Source: Prochlorococcus sp. AG-442-B03
GTDB lineage: Bacteria; Cyanobacteriota; Cyanobacteriia; PCC-6307; Cyanobiaceae
Length of the DNA stretch: 64,000 bases
Assembly: GCA_003212395.1 (NCBI GenBank)
Contig: QCPU01000006.1
Span: forward strand, 26,934-90,933
Direction of reading: 5' to 3'
Shown here: in pieces, positions 8,011 to 19,955 of the stretch
How the letters are laid out: each line of letters opens with the position of its first letter
How positions within the stretch are numbered: position 1 is the first letter of the stretch
Notes under the pieces: model-generated
Told to the model about the DNA's origin: nothing
What the model saw: the letters and a program-made list of their open reading frames with translations, nothing else
Databases searched by the model: none
Program-made: the position numbers and the translations under genes

Positions 8011-8632
8011 TTTCGCTTGAAACTGATTTTTCTGAACCTTCTTGCTGAGATAATTCTGATCTCGCTTTTTCTGCTCTTTTTCTTAAGGCATCTAATCTAT
8101 CTTCAAAGAAACTTCTTTTTTTCTTTTTTCGTGTCTTATCTATTAACTCCTTTAATGCTCCTCCAAGACTTTTATAAGCATTTGGAATGCTGTATCCAAA
8201 TCTACAAGCAATATCTATAGCTCTTTCATCTGCATAGATAGCATCTTGAAGTTTTTTTTCAGAATTATTTTTTAAATATAATCTATACCCTGCAAAACTT
8301 GATAAACCAAGAGCAAGTAATAAAAGTAACCCATCTTGTACCCATAACTCTCCTATCGCCCCTCCAAGTCCTATAGCAAGGGCTGCCATTTCCCATCCAT
8401 CTCTGGGAATAGCGTCATTTTGAATTTTTCCAACCTCGTGCCAAAATAACAGATTTCTGTGGTCAAGAGCAAAGTTATCCCATTCATCTAAATCTATTTG
8501 AATTTCTACTTCGTCACGACCGATTTCCTCAAGTGTTATTAAAGGTGGGTCTATAGCTGCAGCAGCTTCGACAAATACCCAACTTTCATTCTCTGGAGGC
8601 AACAAACTTTTAAGTCGCTGAAGTTCGCTCAT
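7994..8632 (-). CDS. DUF3318 conserved cyanobacterial protein
   Basis: This 212-residue protein starts MSELQRLKSLLPPENESWVF, typical of the cyanobacterial DUF3318 family. The N-terminal half is acidic and soluble. Residues about 85-120 carry two closely spaced hydrophobic stretches (AALAIGLGGAIGEL and LLLLLALGLSSFAG). The C-terminal part has a very basic KTRKKKKR cluster and a coiled-coil-like helix. It is the first gene of the run that includes rsfS, and it is divergent from carB. Function unknown. Confidence 0.75.
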   Translation of the reverse strand: MSELQRLKSLLPPENESWVFVEAAAAIDPPLITLEEIGRDEVEIQIDLDEWDNFALDHRNLLFWHEVGKIQNDAIPRDGWEMAALAIGLGGAIGELWVQDGLLLLLALGLSSFAGYRLYLKNNSEKKLQDAIYADERAIDIACRFGYSIPNAYKSLGGALKELIDKTRKKKKRSFFEDRLDALRKRAEKARSELSQQEGSEKSVSSENVYGQ

Positions 8633-8739
8633 AAAAAATTAATTTCTTTCAATACTATAGAAACAAATGTTGCTTTTCAAGTAACTTGATTAACATCTGA
8701 TGATTTATAAGTAGCATGAGATAAATGAAGTTTTAAATT

Positions 8740-11700
8740 ATGCCTCAAAGAGGTGATCTTAAGAAAATTCTTATTCTAGGTTCTGGGCCAATAATTATAG
8801 GACAAGCATGCGAATTTGATTACTCTGGCACTCAAGCTTGCAAAGCTTTAAGAAACGCTGGTTATGAAATTGTCTTGATAAATTCAAATCCAGCATCAAT
8901 AATGACTGATCCTGAGATTGCAAGCAAGACATATATTGAACCATTGACTCCTGAAATTGTTTCTCAGATCATTTTAAGAGAGAAGCCTGATGCAATTCTT
9001 CCCACTATGGGAGGTCAAACAGCTTTGAATCTTGCGGTTAAATTATCAGAGTCAGATTTTTTAAAACAAAATAATATTGAATTAATTGGTGCTGATTTAG
9101 GAGCTATTAATAAAGCTGAAGATAGAAAATTGTTTAAAGAATCGATGGAGAAAATAAATGTAAATGTTTGTCCATCTGGGATTGCATCCAACCTGGATGA
9201 AGCTATAGAGGTATCAAAAATAATTAGTTCCTATCCTCTTATAATAAGACCAGCATTTACTTTAGGTGGCGTAGGAGGTGGTATTGCTTTTAACCTTGAA
9301 GAATTTGTTGAGTTGTGTGAATCAGGTTTAGAGGAAAGTCCAAGTAATCAAATATTAATTGAAAAATCACTTATTGGATGGAAGGAGTTTGAACTAGAGG
9401 TAATGAGAGATACTGCTGACAATGTAGTAATAGTTTGCAGTATTGAAAATCTAGACCCAATGGGTGTCCACACTGGAGATTCGATTACTGTTGCTCCTGC
9501 GCAGACATTAACAGATAAGGAGTATCAAAGGTTGAGGGATTTGTCATTGAAAATCATTAGAGAGGTAGGAGTTGAAACAGGAGGAAGTAATATTCAATTT
9601 GCAATAAATCCATCAAATGGAGAAGTAATTGTTATAGAAATGAATCCCCGTGTGAGCAGATCCTCTGCTTTGGCAAGTAAAGCAACTGGATTCCCAATAG
9701 CTAAGATTGCAGCTTTATTATCTGTTGGCTATACACTCGATGAGATTATTAATGATATTACAAAAAAAACACCTGCATGTTTTGAGCCATCTATAGATTA
9801 CGTAGTCACTAAGATTCCAAGATTTGCCTTTGAAAAGTTTAAAGGCTCTTCAAATACTTTAAGCACTGCCATGAAATCCGTTGGTGAGTCAATGGCAATA
9901 GGGCGTTCTTTTGAAGAATCATTTCAGAAAGCATTAAGGTCATTAGAAGTAGGTGTTTTTGGGTGGGAATGTGATTCACTAGATGAATTTAAAAATGAAA
10001 GTCATATCAAAAATAGTTTAAGAAACCCTACATCTGAAAGAATTCTCCTAGTTAAAAAAGCTATGCAGTTTGGAAAAACTAATTCTTATATTCAAGAAAT
10101 TACAAATATAGATTTATGGTTTATCGAAAAATTACGTAATATCTTTAATTTTGAAAATGAATTTTTGAGAGAAAAGGAACTTTATACTCTTGATAGGGAT
10201 TTGATGTTGCATGCTAAACAATTAGGCTTTTCAGATCAACAGATAGCAAAGTTAACTAATTCTGATTTTTTTGAAGTGAGAAAATATAGAAAAAAACTTA
10301 ACATAATACCAATCTATAAAACTGTTGATACTTGTTCTGCAGAATTCTCATCCTCAACTCCCTATCATTATTCAACTTACGAAGAATCTTTCATTAATTC
10401 TAATTCTCAAGTTTTTGATAGCGAGATTTCATTAAATAGTAAATCAAAAAAAATTATGATTTTAGGAGGAGGTCCAAACAGAATTGGGCAGGGAATAGAA
10501 TTTGATTACTGTTGTTGTCATGCATCATATCAAGCCTCTACAAATGGTTATAAAACAATAATGGTTAATAGTAACCCTGAAACTGTATCAACAGATTATG
10601 ATACAAGCGATATTTTATATTTTGAGCCTGTAACTTTGGAGGATGTGCTCAACATAATAGAAGCTGAAAATCCTTATGGTTTGATAGTTCAATTTGGAGG
10701 TCAAACCCCACTAAAATTATCATTACCTTTGTTTGAATGGCTTAAATCTAAAGATGGGGTCAGAACTGGATCAAAAATTCTTGGGACTTCTCCAAAATCT
10801 ATCGATTTAGCAGAAGATAGAGAGGAATTTACAAAAATACTTGAAGAATTAAGTATTAGACAACCTTTAAACGGTATTGCACGTAATCAAAATGAAGCAG
10901 AAATTGTAGCAAAAAATATAGGCTTCCCCTTGGTTGTAAGACCTTCTTATGTTTTAGGAGGAAGGGCAATGGAAATTGTTAAAGATGAGAAAGAATTATC
11001 TAGATACATCTCTGAAGCAGTTAAGGTATCGCCTGATCTTCCAATCCTTCTTGATCAATATTTGAATAATGCTATTGAGATAGATGTTGATGCTTTATGC
11101 GATTCAGAGGGCTCGGTTGTAATTGCTGGTTTAATGGAACATGTGGAACCTGCAGGTATTCATTCAGGAGATTCAGCTTGTTGTTTACCATCCATTTCAC
11201 TTTCATCATCCACAATAGAAAATGTAAAGAACTGGACTAAATTAATTGCACAAAGATTAAATGTTGTTGGATTAATTAATTTGCAATTTGCAGTAACAAA
11301 TACAAATAATAAAGAAAATAAATTATTTATTCTTGAAGCAAATCCAAGAGCATCAAGGACTGTCCCATTTGTTTCAAAAGCCATAGGTAAACCAGTTGCA
11401 AAATTAGCTACCCAATTAATGCAAGGTTTTACATTAGAAGATATTAATTTCATACAAGAAATTTATCCAAAATATCAGGCAGTAAAAGAGGCTGTTCTAC
11501 CTTTCAAAAGATTTCCTGGATCTGATACATTACTTGGCCCTGAAATGAGATCTACCGGAGAAGTAATGGGTTTAGCTAAAGATTTTGGAATTGCTTATGC
11601 TAAGTCGGAGTTGGCAGCAGGAAATGGTGTTCCTTTAGAAGGAGTAGCTTTTTTGTCTACAAATGATTTAGATAAAAAAAATCTTGAGGAAGTTGCTAGA

Positions 11701-12036
11701 GAACTGTTGATTTTAGGATTTAAATTAATAGCAACAAAAGGTACAGCAGCATATTTGGTAAATTTAGGCATTCAAGTCGAAGAGGTGCTAAAAGTTCATG
11801 AAGGTAGACCAAATATTGAGGACCTAATTCGTTCTGGACTTGTTCAATTAATAATTAATACTCCAATAGGTTCACAGGCTCTTCATGATGACGCTTATTT
11901 GAGACGTGCTGCTCTAGAATACAATATTCCTACTTTTACAACTATCCCTGGAGCAAAGGCAGCTATTAAAGCAATTAAAGCTTTGCAATTTAATAAAATC
12001 GATGCTTACTCTCTGCAAGAAATCCATAATTATTGA
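8740..12036 (+). CDS. carB: carbamoyl-phosphate synthase large subunit
   Basis: A 1098-residue CarB, the usual length. It makes carbamoyl phosphate from bicarbonate, ATP and glutamine-derived ammonia, for arginine and pyrimidine synthesis, together with the small subunit CarA, which is not in this window. The two homologous halves each begin with the ILGSGP / ILGGGP dinucleotide-like motif (about residues 12-17 and 576-581). Each half also contains an ATP-grasp domain (GGVGGG near 187 and GGRAME near 740). The last 140 residues form the regulatory MGS-like domain (ATKGTAAYL near 1004). The gene stands alone on the plus strand and converges with the next gene, four bases away. Confidence 0.97.
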   Translation: MPQRGDLKKILILGSGPIIIGQACEFDYSGTQACKALRNAGYEIVLINSNPASIMTDPEIASKTYIEPLTPEIVSQIILREKPDAILPTMGGQTALNLAVKLSESDFLKQNNIELIGADLGAINKAEDRKLFKESMEKINVNVCPSGIASNLDEAIEVSKIISSYPLIIRPAFTLGGVGGGIAFNLEEFVELCESGLEESPSNQILIEKSLIGWKEFELEVMRDTADNVVIVCSIENLDPMGVHTGDSITVAPAQTLTDKEYQRLRDLSLKIIREVGVETGGSNIQFAINPSNGEVIVIEMNPRVSRSSALASKATGFPIAKIAALLSVGYTLDEIINDITKKTPACFEPSIDYVVTKIPRFAFEKFKGSSNTLSTAMKSVGESMAIGRSFEESFQKALRSLEVGVFGWECDSLDEFKNESHIKNSLRNPTSERILLVKKAMQFGKTNSYIQEITNIDLWFIEKLRNIFNFENEFLREKELYTLDRDLMLHAKQLGFSDQQIAKLTNSDFFEVRKYRKKLNIIPIYKTVDTCSAEFSSSTPYHYSTYEESFINSNSQVFDSEISLNSKSKKIMILGGGPNRIGQGIEFDYCCCHASYQASTNGYKTIMVNSNPETVSTDYDTSDILYFEPVTLEDVLNIIEAENPYGLIVQFGGQTPLKLSLPLFEWLKSKDGVRTGSKILGTSPKSIDLAEDREEFTKILEELSIRQPLNGIARNQNEAEIVAKNIGFPLVVRPSYVLGGRAMEIVKDEKELSRYISEAVKVSPDLPILLDQYLNNAIEIDVDALCDSEGSVVIAGLMEHVEPAGIHSGDSACCLPSISLSSSTIENVKNWTKLIAQRLNVVGLINLQFAVTNTNNKENKLFILEANPRASRTVPFVSKAIGKPVAKLATQLMQGFTLEDINFIQEIYPKYQAVKEAVLPFKRFPGSDTLLGPEMRSTGEVMGLAKDFGIAYAKSELAAGNGVPLEGVAFLSTNDLDKKNLEEVARELLILGFKLIATKGTAAYLVNLGIQVEEVLKVHEGRPNIEDLIRSGLVQLIINTPIGSQALHDDAYLRRAALEYNIPTFTTIPGAKAAIKAIKALQFNKIDAYSLQEIHNY

Positions 12037-12040
12037 AATT

Positions 12041-12259
12041 TTACTCTAAGTTTTTTAGTTTTTCTCTTAATTGATTAGCTAAATAGTTTCGGCTAATTGA
12101 AAGTAATTTAAGAGTGTCTTGATGCATCTTAAGTTGTGTCTCCGCTATTTGTAATGCTTTTATTGATTCTTTTATTTCATTAGAAAATTCATTTATTAAA
12201 TATTTTTTCCCTTCAAAGGTTAAAACTGGATTAGCAGAATCATTTGTGTTTTCGCTCAT
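12041..12259 (-). CDS. DUF6447-like small protein
   Basis: A 72-residue soluble protein with the start-of-domain pattern LTFEGKKYLINEFSNEIKE (about 13-31), then a helical stretch rich in Gln, Leu and Lys that looks coiled-coil (about 33-70). I match it to the short DUF6447 family common in cyanobacteria and their phages. Function unknown. It lies 30 bases upstream of the ABC exporter gene on the same strand and may share its promoter. Confidence 0.6.
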   Translation of the reverse strand: MSENTNDSANPVLTFEGKKYLINEFSNEIKESIKALQIAETQLKMHQDTLKLLSISRNYLANQLREKLKNLE

Positions 12260-12289
12260 TAATTTACCTTTTTAACATTTAAAATAGAA

Positions 12290-13996
12290 TCATAAATTTT
12301 TAATCAATTGTTTTTCACACAATTCTTTATAAATTCCAGGTTTATTTATTAAATCAATATGCTTCCCAACTTGAATAATTTCGCCTTTATTGAAAACAAC
12401 TATTTTATTTGCCTTTTGAGTAGTGGCTAATCTATGAGCAATTACAATAACTGTTCTATCTTTCATGGCTCTATTAAGTCCCTCTTGGACTTCAGATTCT
12501 GATTCTGCATCTAGTGCACTTGTAGCCTCATCTAAAAGAAGAATAGACGGGTCCCCTAGTATCGCTCTAGCAATGGCTATCCTCTGGATCTGACCACCTG
12601 ATAAATTTGATCCCCTTTCGGTTATCTTAGTTTCATATTTCTCAGGAAGCTTTTGAATAAAGTTGTGAGCATTAGCTATTTTTGCTGATTCAATAACTTC
12701 TTCTTTTGTATAACTCCTACCCATTCTCATTACATCAATAATTTTTCCCGAAAATAAAAATGGCTGTTGTTGTACTAATGCAATATTTTTTCTTATATCT
12801 TTTGTATTTAATAAATTGAGATTTTTATCATCAATAAAAATGTCTCCACTATGAGGAGTTATAAATTTCAATATCAATGCCATCATTGTACTTTTTCCAG
12901 CCCCTGAAGCTCCAACGAAAGCCGTAACTTCCCCTTTTTTAATTTCTAAATTGATGTTTTTAAGAACTTGATTATCTTTTTTGTAAGCGAAATTAACTTT
13001 CTTGAAACTTATTTTGCCTTCAATATTGAAGATCCTTGTTAAATCTTCTTTATCATTTTCGATAGATTCTAGATTTATGTTTTTCAACCTTTTTATTGAT
13101 GCTTCTGCCTGTTTATAGTCATTAAAATTAGTACTTACATGACTAATGGGATCAATAAGCATCAATATTGCAGCAAAGAAACTACTAAATTCTTCGCTTG
13201 TTAGAAAGCCAAGATTGATTCTTGCGGCTCCTAAACCTAATATTGCTAATATTCCAAATGCTTCTACAAATCCTACAACTGGATGTTGAAATGCAAGTAA
13301 TTTTAATGTTTTATATTTTGCTTTTTTATTTGCACTTAATCTTTTATAAAATCTATTCTCAATCCAATTTTCTGCAGCAAAAGCCCTTATTGTCGACATT
13401 CCATTTATAGATTCACTTATTAAACCTGCTAAATTACTTGTGGATTCTTGACTTTTCTCAGATGCTATTAAAACTCTTCTTCCAAAACTATTTACTGAAA
13501 AAATAATCAATGGAGCTAAAACAAAAGTTGATAATGTTAGTGACCAATCTACATAAAACATATAAATTATTACCACTAATAACTGTAAAGTGCATGGAAT
13601 AGTATCTTGAGCTGTTTTATAAATAACCTCGCTCACCCTATCTGCATCTTCTGTAAGTCTATATGTGATATCTCCTGATGAAATCTTTTCAACAGAATTC
13701 ATCTCTATTTTTTGAATTTTGCTAAATAAATTTACTCTCATTACTTCACTAATTTCTAAAGATGGTTTTGCAATAAATACATCTTGTCCAAATTGAGCAG
13801 TTTTCTGAACTAAAAATACAAATAAAGACTTAATTATTATGTTAGATACTTTTGAGAGATCACCAGACCCAATTGCTGGGATTAAGTTTCCAGCTAAATA
13901 AGCTAACAAAGGCCAACAACCTACGTAAATAAGCATGCATATAAAGCCCTTTATAAATCTATTTGAATATGGTCTGACTGGTGGTATTAGTCTCAA
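12290..13996 (-). CDS. MsbA-like ABC exporter (fused permease and ATPase)
   Basis: This 568-residue half-exporter has an N-terminal six-helix ABC transmembrane domain (about 15-300) fused to a nucleotide-binding domain (about 325-565). Walker A is GASGAGKS (362-369), the signature is LSGGQ (465-469), Walker B is ILLLDEA (485-491) and the H-loop His is at 521. It should act as a homodimer. Relatives flip lipid A, other lipids or drugs, and the substrate is not readable here. The extreme N-terminus overlaps the upstream side of the S4-domain gene on the other strand, leaving only about 55 bases for divergent promoters. Confidence 0.88.
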   Translation of the reverse strand: MRLIPPVRPYSNRFIKGFICMLIYVGCWPLLAYLAGNLIPAIGSGDLSKVSNIIIKSLFVFLVQKTAQFGQDVFIAKPSLEISEVMRVNLFSKIQKIEMNSVEKISSGDITYRLTEDADRVSEVIYKTAQDTIPCTLQLLVVIIYMFYVDWSLTLSTFVLAPLIIFSVNSFGRRVLIASEKSQESTSNLAGLISESINGMSTIRAFAAENWIENRFYKRLSANKKAKYKTLKLLAFQHPVVGFVEAFGILAILGLGAARINLGFLTSEEFSSFFAAILMLIDPISHVSTNFNDYKQAEASIKRLKNINLESIENDKEDLTRIFNIEGKISFKKVNFAYKKDNQVLKNINLEIKKGEVTAFVGASGAGKSTMMALILKFITPHSGDIFIDDKNLNLLNTKDIRKNIALVQQQPFLFSGKIIDVMRMGRSYTKEEVIESAKIANAHNFIQKLPEKYETKITERGSNLSGGQIQRIAIARAILGDPSILLLDEATSALDAESESEVQEGLNRAMKDRTVIVIAHRLATTQKANKIVVFNKGEIIQVGKHIDLINKPGIYKELCEKQLIKNL

Positions 13997-14051
13997 GATA
14001 TTATATTTAATTATTTATCCTACTTTATCAATATCTTTGGGTATAAAAACA

Positions 14052-14228
14052 ATGAAATTGGATCAATTCTTAAAATGGAAAAATTTAGTCTCTTCTGGTG
14101 GCGAAGCAAAAATATTTATTAAATCCGGCTCTGTCAAAGTTAATGGTGTAATAGAAACTAGGAGAGGCAGAAAATTAAACAAGGGGGATAAAGTAATATT
14201 TCTAAAAAATGAATTAATTTTTGAATAG
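14052..14228 (+). CDS. S4-domain RNA-binding protein (YbcJ/RlbA-like)
   Basis: The 58-residue protein starts at the ATG at 14052 (MKLDQFLKWKNL). It is essentially a single S4 domain: LDQFLKWKNLVSSGGEAK, then GSVKVNGVIETRRGRKL with the conserved R-x-G-x-KL pattern. S4 domains bind structured RNA, usually ribosomal. A reading frame continues upstream to 13935, but that extension would overlap the ABC exporter start and does not look like S4 sequence, so I reject it. It is followed after 52 bases by tpiA. Confidence 0.8.
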   Translation: MKLDQFLKWKNLVSSGGEAKIFIKSGSVKVNGVIETRRGRKLNKGDKVIFLKNELIFE

Positions 14229-14280
14229 TTAGCTTATTCAACTCACTTTGTATTAGTATATTTTTCTTGGAGATAGTATT

Positions 14281-15006
14281 TTGAGAAAATCTGTAATTGC
14301 TGGTAATTGGAAAATGCACATGACTTGTGCTCAGGCTAAGTCTTATTTAGAGGAGTTTATACCTTTAATAAAAAACATAAAGGATGATCGTAAAGTTGTT
14401 ATTGCGCCACCTTTTACTGCTATATCAACCTTTTCTGATCATTCTGATTTTGATTATTTAGATATTTCTAGTCAAAATATTCATTGGGAAGATGAAGGAG
14501 CATTTACTGCAGAAATATCTCCAAAAATGCTTCTTGAACATGGTGTCTCATATGCAATCGTTGGACACAGTGAACCTAGGAAATATTTTAGTGAAAGTGA
14601 TGAACAAATTAATAAAAGAGCAGTTTTTGCTCAGTCTAGTGGACTTACTCCAATAGTTTGTGTTGGAGAAACATTAGAGCAAAGAGAGAGAGGAGAAGCT
14701 GATAGAGTTATTACTAGACAGGTTGAACAAGGATTAGAAAATACAAATCCTTCTAATTTAATTGTTGCCTATGAACCAATATGGGCTATTGGGACAGGTA
14801 AAACATGCGAGGCTAAAGACGCTAATAAGATCTGTTCTTTGATTCGGAAATTAATAGGTTTTGATGATGTGATTATTCAATATGGAGGATCTGTTAAACC
14901 AAATAATATTGACGAAATAATGTCAATGAGTGATATAGATGGGGTTTTAGTTGGAGGGGCTTCATTAGATCCGAATAGTTTTGCAAGAATTGCAAATTAT
15001 AAATAA
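14281..15006 (+). CDS. tpiA: triosephosphate isomerase
   Basis: This 241-residue enzyme interconverts dihydroxyacetone phosphate and glyceraldehyde-3-phosphate in glycolysis and the Calvin cycle. Catalytic residues are in place: Asn 9 and Lys 11 (AGNWKM), His 96 (VGHSE) and Glu 165 ([13 protein letters not shown]), with the phosphate-binding loop GGSVKPNN near 200 and [10 protein letters not shown] near 220. The start is TTG at 14281, with no ATG nearby that keeps the conserved [13 protein letters not shown]-terminus. Its 3' end overlaps the folP frame by about 26 bases. Confidence 0.96.
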   Translation: MRKSVIAGNWKMHMTCAQAKSYLEEFIPLIKNIKDDRKVVIAPPFTAISTFSDHSDFDYLDISSQNIHWEDEGAFTAEISPKMLLEHGVSYAIVGHSEPRKYFSESDEQINKRAVFAQSSGLTPIVCVGETLEQRERGEADRVITRQVEQGLENTNPSNLIVAYEPIWAIGTGKTCEAKDANKICSLIRKLIGFDDVIIQYGGSVKPNNIDEIMSMSDIDGVLVGGASLDPNSFARIANYK

Positions 15007-15834
15007 CAAAAACCCATGGCCAAAAGGGTGGGGAAAACAAACTTCAATTATGGGGGTTATTAATTTAACTCCTGATTCATTTAGTGATGGTGGAGAATTA
15101 AACTCTAAAAAAAAAGTTTTGGATCAGGTTAATAATTTTTTGCGTAATGGTGTTGATGTTATTGATCTTGGTGCTCAGAGTACAAGGCCTGGGGCTGAAG
15201 AAGTTGGCTCTTGCATAGAAATAAAAAGATTGATCCCATATCTGAAATTAATAAAATCGGAATATCCAGATGTTTTAATCTCTATTGATACTTTTAATTC
15301 TGAGGTGGCTTTTGAAGCTCTTTTAAATGGTGCTAATTGGATAAATGATGTTACCGGAGGAAGAAGAGATATTAAAATTTTGGATGTTGTATCAAAATTC
15401 AACTGCCCATTCGTCATTACTCATAGTCGTGGAAATAGTCAAAATATGAATGAACTTTCTAAATACGATAATGTATTGAGTGAAGTTAAGTTCTCTCTTG
15501 AGACTTTGATAAACAATGCTTTAGAGAAGAACGTATCGAAAAAAAATATAATTGTGGATCCTGGAATTGGTTTTCAAAGGATATTACTCATAATTTGGAA
15601 ATCTTGAGAAACTTAGAGGTATTTAAAAAATGGAATTTGCCGATTTTGATTGGTGCATCAAGAAAAAGATTCATAGGAGAAATTTTGAATGAGAAAAATC
15701 CAAAAGAAAGGGACATTGGAACACTCGCAATAAGTTGTCTTTGTTCACAATCTAAAATTGATATTGTGAGAGTTCACAACGTAAAACTAAATTATCAAAT
15801 ACTTAAAGTTGCTGATAGGATATACAGAAAATAA
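14981..15834 (+). pseudogene. folP: dihydropteroate synthase, interrupted by a frameshift
   Basis: DHPS condenses 6-hydroxymethyl-dihydropterin pyrophosphate with p-aminobenzoate in folate synthesis. The first frame (14981-15607) shows MGVINLTPDSFSDGG, DLGAQSTRPGAEEVG, DTFNSE, INDVTGG, THSRG and DPGIGF, then goes out of frame. The second frame (to 15834) carries the rest: NLEILRNLEVFKKW, the GASRKRFIG motif, and RVHNV. Restoring one T in the T4 run at 15571-15574 would join them as GIGFSKDITHNLEILRN, giving about 284 residues, the normal DHPS length. Folate synthesis is normally essential, and every motif is otherwise intact, so a sequencing error or a very recent mutation is more likely than old decay. 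The start is uncertain: TTG at 14981 or 14990. Confidence 0.88.
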
Positions 15835-15842
15835 AAAGATTA

Positions 15843-18800
15843 TTATTCTTTAACACCTTCGATTTTATCCTCTACCTCTTGGTATAGTTCTTTCAACTGT
15901 TCTATATTTTCATCTGAAGTTTCCCAATATCCTCTACCATTAACTTCTAACAAAGTTCCAACAATTCTTCTAAAACTATTAGGATTTAAATCCATTAATC
16001 TTTTCCTCATCTCTTCGTCATTTATAAATGTTTCATTAGTTTCTTCATATACAAAATTGTCTACCTGACCACTTGTTGCGCTCCAACCAAGAGTGTAATT
16101 AAGTCTGTTGGAAAGCTCTCTAACTCCTTCATAGCCAGATTTGAGCATACCTTCATACCACTTAGGGTTTAAAAGTTTTGTCCTTGAGTCTAATCTGATA
16201 GTTTCTCCAAGTGTTCTAACTTGAGCATTAGAAGTGGTTGTGTCTGCTATGTAACTACTTGGTTCTTTTCCGTCATCTCTTAGTGTTTTAATTAATTTGG
16301 TTGGATCTGAATCAAAATAATGACTTACATCAGTTAAGGAAATTTCAGAGGAATCTAGGTTTTGAAATGTAACATCTGCTGTTTTCATTACTGACTCAAA
16401 TACCTCTCTTTTTTGATTCATTTCACCTGGATTATCAGCATTAAAAGCATATGTTTTACGTGATAAATACATTTCCTGTAATTCATTTTCTTCCTCCCAA
16501 GTTGAATTTTCTACGGCTAAATTAACATTTGAACTGTAACTTCCACTTGCATTAGAGAATACTCTCGCTGAAGCTTCTCTGATGGTGGTGCCTTCTTTTT
16601 CTGCTTGTTCTAGTGAATGTTTCCTTACAAAATTAGATTCCAACGGCTCATCAGCTTCAGCAGCTAATTTGACTGCCTGATCTATTAATGCCATTTGATT
16701 GATAAATAGATCTCTAAATACTCCTGAACAGTTAACTACTACATCAATTCTTGGCCTACCTAATTCTTCTAAAGGGATTAATTCTAGTTTGTTAATTCTT
16801 CCAACAGAATCTGGTTTTGGTTTTACTCCAACAAACCATAAGATTTGAGCGAGTGATTCTCCATAGGTTTTGATGTTATCAGTACCCCATAAAACGCAAG
16901 CTATTGTTTCAGGCCAGTTACCTTGCTCTTCCTTTTGTCTTTCAATTAATTTGTCAACAACAGACTTTGCTGCAGCTACCGCTGCTGTAGTTGGGATTGA
17001 TTGAGGATCAAGTGCATGTATATTTTTACCACTAGGCAAAACACCTGGATTTCTAATAGGATCTCCACCTGGTCCAGGTAAAACATAATTTCCATCTAGT
17101 GCTTTAATGAGGCTATCCATTTCTTTGTCTGCGCATACCTGTTCTAGACAGAAAAGTAAGTAATCAAATAATTTATTTAATTCCTTCTGATTAACTTCAT
17201 TAAATCCATTTAATCTGCAGACTCTTAGCCAAGGAGTAGGTAGATTTAGACCAAAAACTTTAAGTAAGTCGAAAAGTTTGGATAGAAGTGATTTTTCTAA
17301 ATAAACTCTGCCATCAACAATTTTTAAAGAGTTGACCATCGCAAAAATCGACTCTCTTGCCGTCTTTATGATTTTTTCATTTAACTCTACGAATTTAAGT
17401 TCACCTTTATTATTACCATCATAAATTTGTTCAATAGTTAGACCCATGGATTCTGCAAGTAATCCAGGAAGAGATCTTAATCCCTCTTGTTCTCTCTCTA
17501 AAGATGCAATATTTACAAGTGTTGCAACAGCTTCTTCTGCTGTTGGAGCTTCTCCAATAGTATGAAGACCACAGGGTAATAATCTACTTTCAATTTCCAT
17601 CAACTGTTTATAGACATTACCAACAAATAAATCTCTTTCATCTATTGAAAGTTCTTCTACGTCTTTTGGAGGAAGCTCTACATCTTTGTCAAGGTTACAT
17701 TGTTTAGAAGTCTCAACTATTGCATTAACAATTTGAATACCCCTACTATTCTCTCTTAATTGTTGATAAGAACCAACAAGTTCACTTAGTTCTTTAAGTC
17801 CTTTGTAGAGTCCTGCATTTTCCGCTGGAGGAGTCAGATAACTAATAGTTGAAGCATATCCTCTTCTCTTCGCAATTGTTGCTTCAGAAGGATTATTCGC
17901 AGCATAGTAATACAAATTAGGCAATGATCCAATGAGAGAATCCGGATAGCAAGTTTCACTCATACCCATCTGTTTACCAGGCATAAATTCAAGTGAGCCG
18001 TGAGTTCCAAAATGAAGAACAGCATCAGCCCCCCAGATTTTTTCTACATACGTGTAATAAGCAGCAAAACCATGATGAGGACTTGCACTTCTTGAATATA
18101 GTAACCTCATTGGATCACCTTCATAACCGAATGTAGGTTGAACACCTATGAAAACATTTCCAAAATGTTTCCCATATATAAGAAGATTTTGTCCGTCACT
18201 ATTTAGGTTCCCAGGAGGTTTACCCCAATTCTCTTCAAGTCTTTGTGAATATGGTGTGAACTCTTCGTATTCTTTCACTGACATCTTATGAGCAATATTT
18301 AACTCTGGAGAGCCATCCATCGCTTCAGGGTTGTTAATTACTTTTTCCATTAATTCTTTTGAATTATTTGGAAGTTCATCTACTTGATATCCTTTCGATT
18401 TCATTTCAAGAAGTACTCTATAAATTGAACCAAAAACATTCAAGTATGCTGCTGTACCAACATTTCCTTTGTCTGGTGGAAAACTAAATACTGTAATAGC
18501 TAATTTTTTGTCCTTTCTTTGCTTAACCCTTAAAGTTGACCATTTTATTGCTCTTTCAGCTATTACATCAACACGATCTTGAAGCGTATGAGCTTTACCT
18601 GTAGCATCATCACGACCTGAGAGAATAATAGGTTCAATAGCACCATCAAGCTCTGGAATTGCAATTTGAAGTGCTACCTGAACTGGGTGTAAACCTAAAT
18701 CACTATCTTCCCATTCTTGCGTGGTTTGGAAGACTAATGGAAGTGCAACCATATATGGTCTATTTAGCCTTTTAAGAGCTTCGATAGCTCTAGGATGATC

Positions 18801-19853
18801 TTGTCTTGCTGGTCCACCAACTAGTGCAAATCCAGTTAGAGATACAACTCCGTCAACTATAGGCTTATCTTTATTTATTGAATCATAATAAAATTCATTA
18901 ACTGGTTTAGAAAAATCTAGACCCCCACAGAAGATAGGTACTACTCTTGCTCCTCTATATTCTAATTCTTGAATTACGGCAACGTAATGAGCATCATCCC
19001 CTGTAACTATATGACTTCTTTGAAGCACTAAACCTATCGTTGGAGTCTTTTCATCTTTAGGACTTATATCTTTCCTATTAATCTCCCAATAATTATATTC
19101 TTTAAGACTTTCAAACATGCACGGCGCAAGAGGATGCCAAATTCCCAAATCCGGGAATGTTTCAGGGTCTTGAATTTTGAATTCTTCTATTTGATCTTTT
19201 ATGTTCTCTGAAACTGCATACTTTTCAGAAATCATTAATAAGAAGTTTTTTAAGTTCTCAGTAGTACCACCTAACCAGTACTGAAAACTAAGAATGAATG
19301 TCCTCGCATCTTGAGCTTTTTCTACTGGTAGATATTTAAGTATTGAAGGTAGTGTATTTAATAACTTCAACATTGAATCTTGGAAACTTGCTCCATCAGA
19401 TTCTTTTTTCTTTTTTATTAAATCTCCAATAATACTTTTAGATTGACCAAGTTGGGCCATACTAAATGAACCTAACTTATTTAATCTCATTACCTCTGGC
19501 ATAGAGGGAAAAATAATTGAGGCTTTAAGCTTGTCTTTATATGGAGATACTGCGTCAACAATTTTTTGAGCTAGATCTTCGATAAAAATTAGGGAAGCAA
19601 CAAATATATCTGCATTAGCTATGTCTTCTTTAAAGTCTTCAAAATTACTTTCATTTCTAAGTTCTTCGATAAGATAGCCACTAAGGTCTATACCTATTGG
19701 CCCATTCATCTTATTTATTGACTTTGCAGCTTCCGTTAAGGAATTTTGGTATTGTGGCTCAAGGACAACATAAACTGCTTTTATTACAACTTTGTGTTTG
19801 TTATCCTCAACAGGAGATACTCTGCGGTTTGCTGAGCGGACCTGCGTAAACAT
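15843..19853 (-). CDS. chlH: magnesium chelatase subunit H
   Basis: This 1336-residue ChlH is the porphyrin-binding catalytic subunit that, with ChlI and ChlD, inserts Mg into protoporphyrin IX at the branch point to chlorophyll. The length is normal for the cyanobacterial enzyme. The N-terminal region carries [18 protein letters not shown]. The middle has long conserved CobN/Mg-chelatase blocks such as [16 protein letters not shown] and [20 protein letters not shown], with [17 protein letters not shown] containing the conserved HGSLEF. The C-terminus includes [16 protein letters not shown]. The gene is divergent from dapB, with about 100 bases between. No chlI or chlD is in the window. Confidence 0.97.
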   Translation of the reverse strand: MFTQVRSANRRVSPVEDNKHKVVIKAVYVVLEPQYQNSLTEAAKSINKMNGPIGIDLSGYLIEELRNESNFEDFKEDIANADIFVASLIFIEDLAQKIVDAVSPYKDKLKASIIFPSMPEVMRLNKLGSFSMAQLGQSKSIIGDLIKKKKESDGASFQDSMLKLLNTLPSILKYLPVEKAQDARTFILSFQYWLGGTTENLKNFLLMISEKYAVSENIKDQIEEFKIQDPETFPDLGIWHPLAPCMFESLKEYNYWEINRKDISPKDEKTPTIGLVLQRSHIVTGDDAHYVAVIQELEYRGARVVPIFCGGLDFSKPVNEFYYDSINKDKPIVDGVVSLTGFALVGGPARQDHPRAIEALKRLNRPYMVALPLVFQTTQEWEDSDLGLHPVQVALQIAIPELDGAIEPIILSGRDDATGKAHTLQDRVDVIAERAIKWSTLRVKQRKDKKLAITVFSFPPDKGNVGTAAYLNVFGSIYRVLLEMKSKGYQVDELPNNSKELMEKVINNPEAMDGSPELNIAHKMSVKEYEEFTPYSQRLEENWGKPPGNLNSDGQNLLIYGKHFGNVFIGVQPTFGYEGDPMRLLYSRSASPHHGFAAYYTYVEKIWGADAVLHFGTHGSLEFMPGKQMGMSETCYPDSLIGSLPNLYYYAANNPSEATIAKRRGYASTISYLTPPAENAGLYKGLKELSELVGSYQQLRENSRGIQIVNAIVETSKQCNLDKDVELPPKDVEELSIDERDLFVGNVYKQLMEIESRLLPCGLHTIGEAPTAEEAVATLVNIASLEREQEGLRSLPGLLAESMGLTIEQIYDGNNKGELKFVELNEKIIKTARESIFAMVNSLKIVDGRVYLEKSLLSKLFDLLKVFGLNLPTPWLRVCRLNGFNEVNQKELNKLFDYLLFCLEQVCADKEMDSLIKALDGNYVLPGPGGDPIRNPGVLPSGKNIHALDPQSIPTTAAVAAAKSVVDKLIERQKEEQGNWPETIACVLWGTDNIKTYGESLAQILWFVGVKPKPDSVGRINKLELIPLEELGRPRIDVVVNCSGVFRDLFINQMALIDQAVKLAAEADEPLESNFVRKHSLEQAEKEGTTIREASARVFSNASGSYSSNVNLAVENSTWEEENELQEMYLSRKTYAFNADNPGEMNQKREVFESVMKTADVTFQNLDSSEISLTDVSHYFDSDPTKLIKTLRDDGKEPSSYIADTTTSNAQVRTLGETIRLDSRTKLLNPKWYEGMLKSGYEGVRELSNRLNYTLGWSATSGQVDNFVYEETNETFINDEEMRKRLMDLNPNSFRRIVGTLLEVNGRGYWETSDENIEQLKELYQEVEDKIEGVKE

Positions 19854-19955
19854 TGATTTTCTTTGAGTATTTCTACCAGACTACGAATGAAAAGACGTTA
19901 TTGTGTGCAATATAAATAGCGTGTAACAACCTTTAAAAAAAAAATTTTTACAAAA

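Noticed and set aside
13935..14051. N-terminal extension of the S4-domain protein
   Set aside because: It would overlap the start of the ABC exporter on the other strand and is hydrophobic sequence not found in S4 proteins; ATG 14052 fits the family.
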